DNA of 64,000 nucleotides from Pseudoxanthomonas sp. (GCF_002863005.1 NZ_PKDG01000010.1:1-64000), one strand, 5' to 3'. Numbered from the stretch's first letter, positions 1 through 8,989 are shown. Translations and numbers: made by a program. The notes: generated from the letters alone by a model not told the origin.

Positions 1-147
1 CGCGCAGCGGCGCAGCAGTTCGTGCATGCCGCCGCTGGATGCGTCGCGCAGTCGTGCCACTTCGGCGCGGGAAAGCACGTCCAGGCCGCCGCGCGGATAG
101 ATGCGTGCGTCCTGTACCGGCAACGCCCTCGATGCCGTCTGGTTCAT
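1..147 (-). CDS. ppnN: PpnN/YgdH-like nucleotide 5'-monophosphate nucleosidase, N-terminal fragment
   Basis: Partial gene: the first 49 codons, running off the left edge of the window. The frame from the ATG at 147 is open to the edge. It contains a segment YPRGGLDVLSRAEVARLRD followed by HELLRRC, which resembles the start of E. coli PpnN (a LOG-family enzyme that cleaves nucleoside monophosphates into base and ribose 5-phosphate). Only the N-terminal domain is visible, so neither the catalytic LOG motif nor completeness can be checked. A weak AGGA-type ribosome binding site lies upstream. The assignment rests on a short stretch and on memory of the family. Confidence 0.6.
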   Translation of the reverse strand, partial: MNQTASRALPVQDARIYPRGGLDVLSRAEVARLRDASSGGMHELLRRCA

Positions 148-212
148 GGAAAGTCCTGTCTTCGTTCGTCAGAGGCGGGACTTTAGCGCAGTCGCGCGGG
201 CAAGAGGAGGCT

Positions 213-247
213 GCCCAAAAGAAAACGGCCGGGTTTCCCCGGCCGTT
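213..247 (-). terminator. Rho-independent terminator of the TonB-dependent receptor gene
   Basis: Read on the minus strand, a perfect 10-bp stem AACGGCCGGG/CCCGGCCGTT with a 4-base loop is followed by TTTTCTTTT. It lies 30 bases beyond the receptor stop codon and before the start of the ppnN-like gene, so it separates the two transcripts. Confidence 0.85.
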
Positions 248-276
248 CGTGTTGCGTTCCGCGGTAAGGCAGCGGA

Positions 277-3200
277 TCAGAACTCGTACTTGAAACCGAC
301 CTGCAGGGACCACTGCGAAATGCCGTTGGTCTGGCTGTCGGCGTTGGTCGGGATACCGAGGGCGGTCGCCTGGCCGAACTCCGTGCCGCTGCGGTAGCCG
401 TACACGTACTTGCCGTTGTACATGCCCTGCAGCGTGGCCACTGCGTTGTTGGCGTTGAAGCCGTAGTCGATGACGTGGCCCCAGTCCTTGTTGATCAGGT
501 TGCCCACGTTCTGGATGTCGATCCAGACCTTGGACTTGTGACCCTTCATGAAGCCAGGCAGCTCCTGGCTGATGCGGACGTCGAACGTATTCACCCAGCT
601 GCTGGTGAAGCCATTCTCGGGGGCGTACGTACCGGCGTAGCGGTTCAGGCCATCCTGGCGCGACAGCCAATCCCAGAACGCCTGCTCCATTGCCGCGTTG
701 GCGGTGAACTGGCCGGTCGCGCTCAGGCTGCCGAACAGGACGTCGCCAGGGCCGGCGGGCACGTAGAACAGGTCGTTGAAGGTGCGGTTGTCGCCATTGG
801 CATCGCCCGAGAAGATGTAGCTGTACGGACGGCCGCTGCGGCCTTCGTAGAACAGGCCGACCTGGGTGGCGTAGTCACCGAAGAAGTTGTGCGTCCAGTT
901 CAGCGAACCGCTGAAGCGATCCTTGATCTCGTAACGCGCCGTGCTGCTGGTCGGTTCGTTGATGCTGAAGCCCAGCTGCGAACCGTAGCCGGAACCCGCG
1001 GTGGAGCTGGTCAGCGCCGACACTTCTTCGGCGTTGGTACGCGTGTAGCCCAGGCTCCAGGACCAGTCGCTCTCGCTCGACGCCGGCTTGGTCAGCGAGA
1101 CCGTCAGCTGTTGTCCCTTGCCCTTGTTGGTGTTCTCCAGCAGGAAGACGTCGCCGAAGTAGGTGTTACGACCGGTGCGCGCGCCATTGGGCGACAGCAG
1201 GCCGGTGCCGGCGCTGGTGTTGCCGAACGGACGGCCGCTGTTCGGGTTCCAGTACAGCACGCGACCGTCCGGACCCACGTAGCCCGGGCCGACGTTGAGG
1301 CTGCGGTAGAACAGGCCGTTCTTGACGTCGGTCAGCAGCAGCTCGGCCGAGGCCACGACACCGTTCCACGGCGTCTCGACGTCGATGGCCAGGTTGGCCT
1401 TCCACACCGACGGCAGCTCGAAGTCGTCGCTGATGGCATTGACGTTGCGCACGCCCGTACCGCCGGCGGGCACGTTCTGGTCCAGGCCATCCGGACTGAA
1501 CGGAACCAGCGTCGGGTTGGTGTTGTTCTGGTAGGAGATGTAGTTCATGCCCGTGTTGCTGTAGGCATTGCCCACCCACACCTGCGGAGCATCGCCCTGG
1601 AACAGGCCGATACCGCCGCGCAGCTGGGCCGGACGCTCCCAGTCGAAGGTGTAGTTGAAGCCGAAGCGCGGCTGGATGATGTAATCGCCGTTGTAGGTGT
1701 TGTTGTTGGCGATGCCGAAGCCACCGGTGTAGGTACCGCCGGTGCACGCGGCGTTCGTCGTGCCGGGAGCGGCGGCGAAGCACGCGTTGAACGGCGCGGC
1801 CGGGCTGGCGCTGGGCTTGTCGGCGCGCACGCCGAGCGTCAGCGTCAGGTTGGGCGTGACGTACCACGTATCCTGCACGAAGAAGCCGAGACCCTTGTTC
1901 TTGTAGCGCGCGGCGATCATGCCGGGGTCGGTCGGGTTGGTCTGCAGGTCGTAGTCGAAGTAGCGACCGTTGATCAGGTTGCTGAAATCGGACGTACGGG
2001 TGCCGCCGACCAGCGGACGCGGAACGTAGAAGCTGTAGTTGCCCCAGTAGTCCTGCAGGAAGAAGTTGTAGATCTCGTTTTCGCTGTACTCGGCGCCGAA
2101 CTTGATGTCGTGGTCGCCGACGGTCCAGGTGGCCGAACCGAAGTAGTTCCAGGTCTCCGTGAGCAGCGCGTTGCCGGGCGAGCTGCGCTCGGTACCCAGG
2201 CGGATCGCGTCCAGGCCGCTGAAGCTGTTGCTGCTGGTGCCGATCGGGTTGTCGTTGCCGTTGCCGGTCACGCCATCGTCGAAGTAGACCTGGATGGTCG
2301 GCGCGGTGGTCGGGCTGACACGGACGGCCGAATAGTCGCGGTAGGACACCTTGAACTCGGTCGAGAACGTGTCGGACCAGTCGCTGAACAGCTGGCCGAC
2401 GTAGCTTTCCACGGTCTTGACGTGGTTGTACCAGTTGGAGCTGAGCGACAGGATGCTGGCCGTGGAGGCTTCCGGACGCACGCGGTTCTGCTCGAGCTTG
2501 CTGTAGCGCAGGCTGGCGCGGTGCGCGTCGCTGATGTTCCAGTCCAGCTTCAGTGCGTACTCTTCCAGCTCGGTATCGCCGGCGCCGGTCAGGTCGCCCG
2601 GCTCGAAGCCCCACACATCGCGCGCGATGCGCTGCACTTCCGCCAGGTCGGTGGGGCTGAAGTCGGCGGTGCCGGCGGCCAGCGGGTTGGTGCCCTGGCT
2701 CTTGCCGGCCGGGCCGATGTTGGTCTGCTTGAACTTCTCGTAGTTGGCGAAGAAGAACAGCTTGTCCTTCACGATCGGGCCGCCCAGGGTGACGCCCCAG
2801 GTGGTCTCGTCGTCGTACTCGTCGAACGGCAGGCCGGTGACGTCGAGCGAGCTGCCGGCGATGCGCGCCGGGTAGTCGCCGAACCAGTCGCCATCACGGT
2901 AGGTGCCGTAAACGGAGCCGTGGAATTCATTGGTACCGGACTTGGTCACGGCATTGACGTTGGCGCCGGCGGCACCGGCCATGGTGACGTCGTAGTTGGA
3001 CAGGTTGATGTCGATGGCCTCGATGGCCTCCATCGACACCGGCTGGCGCTGCGTCGGCATGTTGTTGCCTTCCAGGCCGAACGTGTCGCTGGCCGACACG
3101 CCGTCGATGGTGATCTTGTTGAAGCGCGGGTTCTGGCCGCCGGCGGTGATGCTGCCCGAGGCGCGGTCGCTGAAGGTCACGCGCGGATCGAGGCGCATGA

Positions 3201-3693
3201 AATCCTGGATGTTGCCGTTCATCGACGGCAGGTTCTCGATGGTCACGCGGTCGACGCTGGTACCCGAACCCATCTTCGTGGCGCTGAACACTTCCGAGCC
3301 ACCCGAAAAGCCCACGGCGGTGACCGTCTCGAGCGTGGTCAGGTCGCCGGTCAGCGCCGCATTGACGGTGCTGGTCTGGTTGAGCTGCAGGTAGATGTTG
3401 TCTTCAGTCTTGGTGCCCGAACCCGGCTTGGTGATCGTCACCTGGTAGGGACCGCCCACACGCAGGCCGCGCGCGGTGTAACGGCCGCTGGCATCGGTGG
3501 TGGCGCGGCTGACCGTACCGGATTCGATGTGGGTGATGGTCACTTCAGCACCGGTGACGGGCTGGCCGCCATTGTCGGTGACCAGGCCGCCCACACCGGC
3601 CGAGGTGCTCTGCGCGAAGGCAGGCGCGGCGGCGAGTGCGACGACGAGGCCAAGGCTGAGCTTGGACAGGCGAAGACGACGGGATTGGTTCAT
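277..3693 (-). CDS. Oar-like TonB-dependent outer membrane receptor
   Basis: 1138-residue outer membrane beta-barrel protein. The start at 3693 is chosen because it follows a GAGG site and gives a clean signal peptide (MNQSRRLRLSKLSLGLVVALAAAPAFA). An open frame extends further upstream but would put a long non-signal leader in front. Residues about 30-120 form a carboxypeptidase-regulatory-like domain, followed by a plug domain and a large barrel. The chain ends in VGFKYEF, with the terminal Phe typical of outer membrane proteins. Size and domain order fit the Oar family, whose substrates are mostly unknown. It is a single-gene unit with a terminator downstream and repeat-rich DNA upstream. 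Confidence 0.85.
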   Translation of the reverse strand: MNQSRRLRLSKLSLGLVVALAAAPAFAQSTSAGVGGLVTDNGGQPVTGAEVTITHIESGTVSRATTDASGRYTARGLRVGGPYQVTITKPGSGTKTEDNIYLQLNQTSTVNAALTGDLTTLETVTAVGFSGGSEVFSATKMGSGTSVDRVTIENLPSMNGNIQDFMRLDPRVTFSDRASGSITAGGQNPRFNKITIDGVSASDTFGLEGNNMPTQRQPVSMEAIEAIDINLSNYDVTMAGAAGANVNAVTKSGTNEFHGSVYGTYRDGDWFGDYPARIAGSSLDVTGLPFDEYDDETTWGVTLGGPIVKDKLFFFANYEKFKQTNIGPAGKSQGTNPLAAGTADFSPTDLAEVQRIARDVWGFEPGDLTGAGDTELEEYALKLDWNISDAHRASLRYSKLEQNRVRPEASTASILSLSSNWYNHVKTVESYVGQLFSDWSDTFSTEFKVSYRDYSAVRVSPTTAPTIQVYFDDGVTGNGNDNPIGTSSNSFSGLDAIRLGTERSSPGNALLTETWNYFGSATWTVGDHDIKFGAEYSENEIYNFFLQDYWGNYSFYVPRPLVGGTRTSDFSNLINGRYFDYDLQTNPTDPGMIAARYKNKGLGFFVQDTWYVTPNLTLTLGVRADKPSASPAAPFNACFAAAPGTTNAACTGGTYTGGFGIANNNTYNGDYIIQPRFGFNYTFDWERPAQLRGGIGLFQGDAPQVWVGNAYSNTGMNYISYQNNTNPTLVPFSPDGLDQNVPAGGTGVRNVNAISDDFELPSVWKANLAIDVETPWNGVVASAELLLTDVKNGLFYRSLNVGPGYVGPDGRVLYWNPNSGRPFGNTSAGTGLLSPNGARTGRNTYFGDVFLLENTNKGKGQQLTVSLTKPASSESDWSWSLGYTRTNAEEVSALTSSTAGSGYGSQLGFSINEPTSSTARYEIKDRFSGSLNWTHNFFGDYATQVGLFYEGRSGRPYSYIFSGDANGDNRTFNDLFYVPAGPGDVLFGSLSATGQFTANAAMEQAFWDWLSRQDGLNRYAGTYAPENGFTSSWVNTFDVRISQELPGFMKGHKSKVWIDIQNVGNLINKDWGHVIDYGFNANNAVATLQGMYNGKYVYGYRSGTEFGQATALGIPTNADSQTNGISQWSLQVGFKYEF

Positions 3694-3816
3694 CGGATAA
3701 ACCTCGGTACGGGAGTGATGTGGCGAAGCTGGCTGACAGGACGTGCGGAACCGCCCGGTGGGGTCGGTTCTGGAGGGCGTGCTAGGGGTTCCCATGGCCC
3801 ACGCGGCGTCCGCGGA

Positions 3817-3834
3817 GGTTAATAACAGGTTAAC
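3817..3834 (-). promoter_or_regulatory. 11-bp-period direct repeat upstream of the TonB receptor
   Basis: The plus strand shows GGTTAA at 3817-3822 and again at 3828-3833, exactly one helical turn apart, in locally AT-rich DNA. Hexamers repeated at 11-bp spacing are typical of OmpR/PhoB-type regulator sites. The function is inferred. The repeat lies about 125 bases upstream of the receptor start. Confidence 0.4.
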
Positions 3835-3853
3835 ACGATAGGACCATTTTGTG

Positions 3854-3890
3854 ACCGCGGCATGACAATATTCCGCACCGCAGCATGACA
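3854..3890 (-). repeat. 14-bp direct repeat with TGTCAT core upstream of the TonB receptor
   Basis: ACCGCGGCATGACA (3854-3867) and ACCGCAGCATGACA (3877-3890) differ at one base and are 23 bases apart, about two helical turns. Read on the minus strand each starts with TGTCATGC, and the TGTCAT resembles the core of a Pho box half-site. A regulatory role is inferred from position only. Confidence 0.4.
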
Positions 3891-3954
3891 CTGCAGCGAC
3901 TCGCGGAAGGCACGCGTCAGCCCTGCTGGCAACAGGCCCGGAGACCCGCCGTCA

Positions 3955-4557
3955 TCAGATGTTGGGCGGGGTCAACTTCAGGTAGGTGCCCACCCCATCG
4001 AGCACCATTTGGACGGAAATGGCGACCAGAAGCATGCCCATTAGCCGCTCGATCGCGGTCAGCACGCTCCTGCCCAGCCACTTGTACAGCACGGTCGCGG
4101 AGAACAGGATCACCGCGGTGGCACCCCAGGCCAGCAGCAGGGCCAGGCTCCAGTCGCCAAGACGGGACGGGTCGTTGCTGCCCATCAACATCACGGCGGC
4201 CATGCCCGAGGGGCCGGCCACCAGCGGGATAGCCAGCGGCACGATGAAAGGCTCGCCGCCGGGGAGTTCGCCCATCAACCCTTCGGGACGCGGGAAGATC
4301 ATCCGCACGCCGATCAGGAACAGCACGATGCCGCCGGCGATCGCCACCGACTCCTGCCGCAGGTGCATCATTTCGAGCGCGTACTTGCCGCACCACAGGA
4401 ACAGCATGAGTACCGCGAGCGCGATCAGCAGTTCGCGCACAACGACGATGCGCTGGCGACGCGGCGGCAGCGGCTTGAGCACGCTGAGGAACACCGGGAC
4501 GTTGCCCAGCGGATCCAGGATCAGGAACAGCAGCAGCGCCGCCGACAGGATGGTCAT
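3955..4557 (-). CDS. MarC/UPF0056 family inner membrane protein
   Basis: 200-residue integral membrane protein with about six hydrophobic segments and the MarC signatures DPLGNVPVFL near the N terminus and PLVAGPSGMAAVM in the middle. MarC-family proteins were once linked to antibiotic resistance, but that was not upheld, and their transport role is unresolved. The start at 4557 overlaps the stop of the SDR gene by four bases (ATGA), so it is translationally coupled as the last gene of grxD-SDR-marC. Length is normal for the family. Confidence 0.85.
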   Translation of the reverse strand: MTILSAALLLFLILDPLGNVPVFLSVLKPLPPRRQRIVVVRELLIALAVLMLFLWCGKYALEMMHLRQESVAIAGGIVLFLIGVRMIFPRPEGLMGELPGGEPFIVPLAIPLVAGPSGMAAVMLMGSNDPSRLGDWSLALLLAWGATAVILFSATVLYKWLGRSVLTAIERLMGMLLVAISVQMVLDGVGTYLKLTPPNI

Positions 4558-5300
4558 GCCCGTACCTTCCATATCTGCCCCCTGTGCGTGGCGCCGGCAG
4601 ATGACAGCAGGGTGACACAGGCCGAGGCGTATTCCTTCGCCTCGCACGCCTGCGCGTCGGTGTCGTCGGCGTACGCGCGCGAGCGGAGCCCGGTGCGCAT
4701 CGGCCCCGGTTGCAGCGCGGACACCCGCACGGGGCCGGTGGCCAGTTCGGCATGCAGCATGCCGACCAGCGATGTCAGCGCATGCTCGGCGACGCCGTAA
4801 GCGCCCCAATAGGCCTGCCCGACACGCGACAGGTCGTCAACACTGAAGACCAGCGCCGCGTCGTCCGACTGCTTGAGCAGGGGCAGGCAGGCCTGCGACA
4901 GCCACCAGGGCGCAGTGAGGTTCACATGCACGACGCGCGCGAATGCCGCCGGATCGGTGTGTTCGAGCGGGGTCAGCCCCTTGAACTCGGCCGCGCAATG
5001 CAGCACGCCGTCCAGCCGGCCCAAGCCGGCATGCAGGCGATCGGCGAGTTCTGCATAGTCGTCGGGCGTGGCGCCTTCGAGGTCCAGCGGGTAAAGCAGC
5101 GGTTCCGCACCGACTTGGGCCACCGCGTCGTACACGCGGTTCAACTTGGGCACCTTGCGTCCGAGCAGTACCACGGTGGCGCCCGCCTCAGCACACGCCA
5201 CCGCTGCGGCACTGCCCAGGCCACCATGGGCACCGCTGACCAGCACGACGCGCTGATCGAGCGCACGCGGCGCGCGCGTGGGGAGGCCGACCAGACTCAC
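4554..5300 (-). CDS. YciK-like short-chain dehydrogenase/reductase with altered active site
   Basis: 248-residue SDR-fold protein starting at GTG 5300, which overlaps the grxD stop by four bases (GTGA). The dinucleotide-binding motif SGAHGGLG is at residues 22-29, Asn127 of the NNAG/HVN region is kept, and Tyr168 is present in WGAYGVAE. Two catalytic residues are not as expected: the usual Ser, 13 residues before the Tyr, is Asp155, and the Lys of YxxxK is Glu172. The closest remembered family is YciK of E. coli, whose substrate is unknown. Either activity is lost and it acts as a binding protein, or the chemistry differs. Confidence 0.75.
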   Translation of the reverse strand: MSLVGLPTRAPRALDQRVVLVSGAHGGLGSAAAVACAEAGATVVLLGRKVPKLNRVYDAVAQVGAEPLLYPLDLEGATPDDYAELADRLHAGLGRLDGVLHCAAEFKGLTPLEHTDPAAFARVVHVNLTAPWWLSQACLPLLKQSDDAALVFSVDDLSRVGQAYWGAYGVAEHALTSLVGMLHAELATGPVRVSALQPGPMRTGLRSRAYADDTDAQACEAKEYASACVTLLSSAGATHRGQIWKVRA

Positions 5301-5617
5301 GGAGCGAAGGCCTCGGTCACGATCCGCCGCAACTCGCCGGATTCGTGCAGTTCCAGGGTGATGTCGCAGCCGCCGATCAGTTCGCCATTGATGAAGAGCT
5401 GGGGAAAGGTCGGCCAATTGGAGAAGCGCGGCAGGTTCGCACGGATCTCCGGCTCCTCCAGCACGTTGATGACGTGCAGGTGTTCGGCACCGGCATCGCG
5501 CAGCGCATGCACGGCACGGCTGGAGAAACCGCACATCGGGAACTGCGGCGTGCCCTTCATGAAAAGGACGATCGGGTGGCCATCCACTTCGGCCTGGATG
5601 CGTTCCATCACCGGCAT
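5297..5617 (-). CDS. grxD: monothiol glutaredoxin Grx4
   Basis: 106-residue glutaredoxin with the monothiol CGFS active site (Cys29) in [13 protein letters not shown] and the glutathione-binding [16 protein letters not shown] region. Proteins of this class carry and transfer [2Fe-2S] clusters, often with BolA partners. The start at 5617 follows a strong AAGGAGA site. It is the first gene of a tightly overlapped trio with an SDR and MarC, and it is transcribed divergently from sodB across a 157-base gap, which places two iron- and oxidation-related genes back to back. Confidence 0.93.
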   Translation of the reverse strand: MPVMERIQAEVDGHPIVLFMKGTPQFPMCGFSSRAVHALRDAGAEHLHVINVLEEPEIRANLPRFSNWPTFPQLFINGELIGGCDITLELHESGELRRIVTEAFAP

Positions 5618-5774
5618 GCTGATTTCTCCTTCCTTGACGGTTTGGCAACCACCGTCGGGTACACTTTCGGTCCGTTCCGCCGGCTGCGCCTGCGGATTGC
5701 ATAGTGTAAGCCTTTGCATCGCCCACCGATGCCGGGCATCCCCCTTTGACCCGCCTAGCGTAAGGAACCGAGCC

Positions 5775-6353
5775 ATGGCCATCGAACTGCCCCCCCTGCC
5801 CTACGACCGCACCGCGCTTGAGCCGCACATTTCCGGCGAAACGATCGACTTCCACTACGGCAAGCATCACAAGACCTACGTCGACAACCTCAACAAGCTG
5901 ATCGAGGGCACCGAGTTCGCCGATGCATCGCTTGAGGACATCGTGCGCAAGTCGCAGGGCGGCATGTTCAACAACGCCGCGCAGGTGTGGAACCACACCT
6001 TCTATTGGAACTGCCTGAAGCCCAACGGCGGTGGCGAGCCAGGCGGCAAGCTGGGCGAACTGATCAACAAGGCGTTCGGCGATTTCGCGAAGTTCAAGGA
6101 AGAGTTCACCAAGACCGCCATCGGCACCTTCGGTTCCGGCTGGGGCTGGCTGGTGCAGCGTCCGGACGGTTCGCTGGCGCTGGCCAGCACGTCGAATGCG
6201 GCCACCCCGCTGACGGGCGAAGACAAGCCGCTGCTGACGATCGACGTGTGGGAGCACGCCTACTACATCGATTATCGCAACGCGCGTCCGAAGTACGTTG
6301 AATCGTTCTGGGCCCTGGTCAACTGGGACTTCGTGGCCGGCAACCTGCGCTGA
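5775..6353 (+). CDS. sodB: superoxide dismutase, iron type
   Basis: 192-residue cytoplasmic enzyme converting superoxide to oxygen and hydrogen peroxide. All four metal ligands are visible: His27, His74, Asp157 and His161 (the last two in DVWEHAYY). Gln70 in [14 protein letters not shown] is the arrangement typical of iron rather than manganese enzymes. The AAGGA site upstream of the ATG at 5775 supports the start. It is a single-gene unit ending in a strong terminator, divergent from grxD. Confidence 0.95.
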   Translation: MAIELPPLPYDRTALEPHISGETIDFHYGKHHKTYVDNLNKLIEGTEFADASLEDIVRKSQGGMFNNAAQVWNHTFYWNCLKPNGGGEPGGKLGELINKAFGDFAKFKEEFTKTAIGTFGSGWGWLVQRPDGSLALASTSNAATPLTGEDKPLLTIDVWEHAYYIDYRNARPKYVESFWALVNWDFVAGNLR

Positions 6354-6376
6354 TCGCGGGCGCCTGCACGCTTCGG

Positions 6377-6408
6377 AAACGGCCGGGGAAACCCGGCTGT
6401 TTTTTTTC
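6377..6408 (+). terminator. Rho-independent terminator after sodB
   Basis: AAACGGCCGGG and CCCGGCTGTTT form an 11-bp stem with one G-T pair around a short A-rich loop, followed by eight Ts. It starts about 25 bases past the sodB stop. Confidence 0.9.
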
Positions 6409-6508
6409 GCGACGCTGGCTGGCCGATGAATGCGGCGAGGCCACGCGTCAACAACGGCGCGGGCGCGGGCGTTCCAGGAGCCGTGGTCCCAACCCCGAGG
6501 AGAACACC

Positions 6509-6934
6509 ATGGCACTGCGTTACGGATTGGCTGGATCCCTGCTCACCGTCCTGCTGGCGATGTCGGCGAACGCCGACGCGGCGCCACGCGACCGCGACAA
6601 CAATCCGCCCGGCCCGGCCGGCGGCCGCGGCACCAACTGGGAGAATCCGCCCGGCTGGAAGGGCGGCCCGGGTGCGTCGCCTGATCGCCGCTGGTACCGG
6701 CACGGCGGCAAGCGCTACGAGTTCGTCGTGGGGAAGAACGGCTACTACTTCAATCCCCAGTACGGCTATTGGCATCCCCGCTACGGCCTGTGGAACCAGG
6801 CCAGGCGTTGCTGGCTGGACCTCGACAACAACCCGCCGGGACCGCACGGCGGCCGTGGTACCAACTGGGAGAATCCGCCCGGCCCGAAGGGCGGGCCGGG
6901 CGCATCGCCCGACCGCTTCGGCCGCTGCCGCTGA
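6509..6934 (+). CDS. small secreted protein with two 31-residue Gly/Pro/Asn-rich repeats
   Basis: 141 residues; no family recognised. A signal peptide (MALRYGLAGSLLTVLLAMSANADA) follows a clear GAGGAG site. Residues 30-60 and 106-136 are near-identical repeats (29 of 31 positions), each running from DNNPPGP through GGRGTNWENPPG to KGGPGASPDR. Between them is a 45-residue Tyr/Trp-rich block (YYFNPQYGYWHPRYGLW) that looks like a small folded or surface-binding module. It is a single gene between two terminators. A periplasmic or extracellular location is inferred. It could be a structural or matrix-binding protein, but nothing in the sequence names a function. Confidence 0.8.
   Translation: MALRYGLAGSLLTVLLAMSANADAAPRDRDNNPPGPAGGRGTNWENPPGWKGGPGASPDRRWYRHGGKRYEFVVGKNGYYFNPQYGYWHPRYGLWNQARRCWLDLDNNPPGPHGGRGTNWENPPGPKGGPGASPDRFGRCR
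6596..6688 (+). repeat. first 93-bp copy of an intragenic direct repeat
   Basis: Encodes residues 30-60 of the secreted protein. It pairs with 6824-6916 and encodes the same residues at 29 of 31 positions, while many third codon positions differ (for example ggc/ggc and ccc/ccg). This suggests the duplication is old and held by selection on the protein. Confidence 0.85.
6824..6916 (+). repeat. second 93-bp copy of the intragenic direct repeat
   Basis: Encodes residues 106-136. It differs from the first copy in protein sequence only by His for Ala and Pro for Trp. Confidence 0.85.
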
Positions 6935-6953
6935 GGCGCGATGCCGCACGCAT

Positions 6954-6988
6954 CAGAACGGCCGGATGAGCCGGCCGTTCTGCGTTTT
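6954..6988 (+). terminator. terminator after the secreted repeat protein
   Basis: A perfect 12-bp stem CAGAACGGCCGG/CCGGCCGTTCTG with loop ATGAG is followed by CGTTTT. It lies between this gene and the converging purK, so it may act for the plus-strand transcript and block read-through into purK. Confidence 0.85.
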
Positions 6989-7007
6989 CCGCCGATGATC
7001 GCCCGCG

Positions 7008-8150
7008 TCAGCCGGTCAGGCGCGCAATGACCGGCGCGACCTGCGCCTGGCGCTCGAGTGCGACACCGATGCGGGCCAAGGCGTGGGCGAGCGATGCGGC
7101 ATCGTCGGCGCGGACCGTGGCGTGGCCCACCTTGCGCCCCTCTCGCGGCTCCTTCCCGTAGTCGTGCCAGTGGCCGCCGGCCTCCTGGAGTACGGACGAC
7201 GCCTCGGGCATCTCACCGATCCAGTTCAACATGCAGGCGTGGCCCAGCACGCGGGTGTCGCCGAGTGGCAGGCCCAGCACGGCGCGCAGATGGTTCTGGA
7301 ACTGCGACGTCTCCGCACCTTCGATGGTCCAGTGGCCGGAGTTGTGTACACGCGGCGCCATCTCGTTGGCGAGCAGTTCGCCGTTCCGGTAGAACAGTTC
7401 GAGCGCGAACACGCCCACGTAGTCGAGCGACTCCGCCAGCCGCCGTGCGTGCGCACATGCCGCTTCGGCGAGTGCCGCATCCACGTGTGCCGGCGCAAGG
7501 CTGGCCGACAGCACGCCGTCGACATGCCAGTTTTCGGTCAACGGCCAAGTGCGGAATTCGCCATCGCGGCTACGCACGGCGACCACGGACAGCTCCCGCT
7601 CGAACGGGATGAAGGCTTCGACGATCAGGCCGACGGTCCCTGCCTGCGTCCCCAATGCCTGCCACGCCGCATCCACGTCCTCCGGCGACTTGATGCGGAA
7701 CTGTCCCTTGCCGTCATAACCCAGGCGACGCGTCTTGAGGATGCACGCGCCTCCGAGTCGTTCGACCTCGCGGCGCAGTATCTCGAGGCTGCCGACATCG
7801 GCGAAGTCGCCGACCGGAATCCCCAGATCGCGGAACAGGCTCTTCTCGACCAGGCGATCCTGCGCCACCGCCAGCGCGCGCGGATTGGGGAACACCGGTA
7901 CGCGGCCGGCTAGCCACTCCGCGCTCTCCGCGGGCACGTTCTCGAAGTCGAAGGTGGCCACGTCGACTTTCGAAGCGAATTCGGCCAACGCCGCTTCGTC
8001 ACGGTAGTCGCCCACCAGCAGCGGTGCGAACTGGCCGGCGCACGCATCCGCGGCGGTATCCATCACGAGAAAGCGCAAGCCCAGTGGCGCGCCGGACAGC
8101 GCCAGCATGCGCGCCAATTGCCCACCGCCCAGGATGCCGACGGTCGTCAT
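7008..8150 (-). CDS. purK: N5-carboxyaminoimidazole ribonucleotide synthase
   Basis: 380-residue ATP-grasp enzyme that carboxylates aminoimidazole ribonucleotide with bicarbonate and ATP in purine synthesis. It starts with [14 protein letters not shown], followed by the ATP-grasp segments [12 protein letters not shown] and [13 protein letters not shown]. Length is normal. The start overlaps the purE stop by four bases (ATGA), so purE and purK are coupled and in metabolic order. Confidence 0.95.
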   Translation of the reverse strand: MTTVGILGGGQLARMLALSGAPLGLRFLVMDTAADACAGQFAPLLVGDYRDEAALAEFASKVDVATFDFENVPAESAEWLAGRVPVFPNPRALAVAQDRLVEKSLFRDLGIPVGDFADVGSLEILRREVERLGGACILKTRRLGYDGKGQFRIKSPEDVDAAWQALGTQAGTVGLIVEAFIPFERELSVVAVRSRDGEFRTWPLTENWHVDGVLSASLAPAHVDAALAEAACAHARRLAESLDYVGVFALELFYRNGELLANEMAPRVHNSGHWTIEGAETSQFQNHLRAVLGLPLGDTRVLGHACMLNWIGEMPEASSVLQEAGGHWHDYGKEPREGRKVGHATVRADDAASLAHALARIGVALERQAQVAPVIARLTG

Positions 8151-8656
8151 AGCGGCTGGCGCGGGTCGTCGTGCGCCATCACGTCGTCGGTCTGGCGGCT
8201 GCGGAACGCCGCGAGCGCGGCACCGATGGCCGGATGCTCCGGCGCCAGCAGCGCCGCGGCGAACAGGCCGGCATTCGCTGCCCCGGCATTGCCGATGGCG
8301 AAGGTCGCCACCGGAATGCCCGCCGGCATCTGCACGATGGACAAAAGCGAGTCCATGCCGTTGAGCGCCTTCGACTGCACGGGTACACCCAGCACCGGCA
8401 CGGCGGTCTTCGCGGCGAGCATGCCCGGCAGATGGGCCGCGCCGCCTGCACCGGCGATGATGGCGCGCAACCCGCGCGAGGCGGCTTCGTCGGCGTACGA
8501 GAACAGCACGTCCGGAGTCCGATGCGCCGAGACCACTCTCACCTCGTAAGGAACGCCGAGCGCATCCAGCTTCTGCGCAGCGTGCTGCATGGTCTCCCAA
8601 TCGGACCGGGAACCCATCACGATGCCCACGATGGGGCGGGAAGCACTGGCGGTCAT
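8147..8656 (-). CDS. purE: N5-carboxyaminoimidazole ribonucleotide mutase
   Basis: 169-residue class I PurE, which moves the carboxyl group from N5 to C4 to give CAIR. The motifs [17 protein letters not shown] and [10 protein letters not shown] are all present. The start at 8656 is chosen because GAGG lies seven bases upstream; an in-frame ATG six codons earlier has no better site. It is first gene of purEK, divergent from the Trm112-like gene across 63 bases, which must carry both promoters. Confidence 0.95.
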   Translation of the reverse strand: MTASASRPIVGIVMGSRSDWETMQHAAQKLDALGVPYEVRVVSAHRTPDVLFSYADEAASRGLRAIIAGAGGAAHLPGMLAAKTAVPVLGVPVQSKALNGMDSLLSIVQMPAGIPVATFAIGNAGAANAGLFAAALLAPEHPAIGAALAAFRSRQTDDVMAHDDPRQPL

Positions 8657-8719
8657 GGCCGTCCTCTGTCGCAAAGACGTATTCTACCCTCCTGACCGAA
8701 CCGCTGATCGAGTCCCCAC

Positions 8720-8989
8720 ATGGACCGCAAACTGCTCGACCTTCTCTGCTGCCCCGCCACCCGCCAGCCCTTGGCCATGCTCGAAGCGCGCGGGCTGGAA
8801 GCGCTCAACCGCGCCATCGGCGAGGGACACGTCAAGCGTGCCGATGACACCACGCAGGCCGAGCCGCTGCGCGAAGCGCTCGTCACGCACGACCGCAAGA
8901 CCGTGTATCGCGTCGAGGACGGCATTCCCGTGCTGCTGGCCGAGGAGGCGATCGCCACCGCGCAGGCGGGGGACTTCCCCTCGCGATGA
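8720..8989 (+). CDS. Trm112-like small protein
   Basis: 89 residues, beginning MDRKLLDLLCCPATRQPL and ending with YRVEDGIPVLLAEEA, the two ends of the bacterial YcaR/Trm112p fold. E. coli YcaR is about 60 residues, so this copy has roughly 30 extra residues between the halves. Only the first Cys pair region (CC) is present, so a full zinc site is not evident. Eukaryotic Trm112 activates methyltransferases; the role in bacteria is unclear. The stop overlaps the nadC start (ATGA). Confidence 0.8.
   Translation: MDRKLLDLLCCPATRQPLAMLEARGLEALNRAIGEGHVKRADDTTQAEPLREALVTHDRKTVYRVEDGIPVLLAEEAIATAQAGDFPSR

Noticed and set aside
475..3822. Open plus-strand frame of more than 1100 codons opposite the TonB receptor gene
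   Set aside because: It is an antisense shadow in GC-rich coding DNA: low-complexity Val/Ala/Gly/Arg protein, no domain, no ribosome binding site, and the minus strand encodes a complete receptor.
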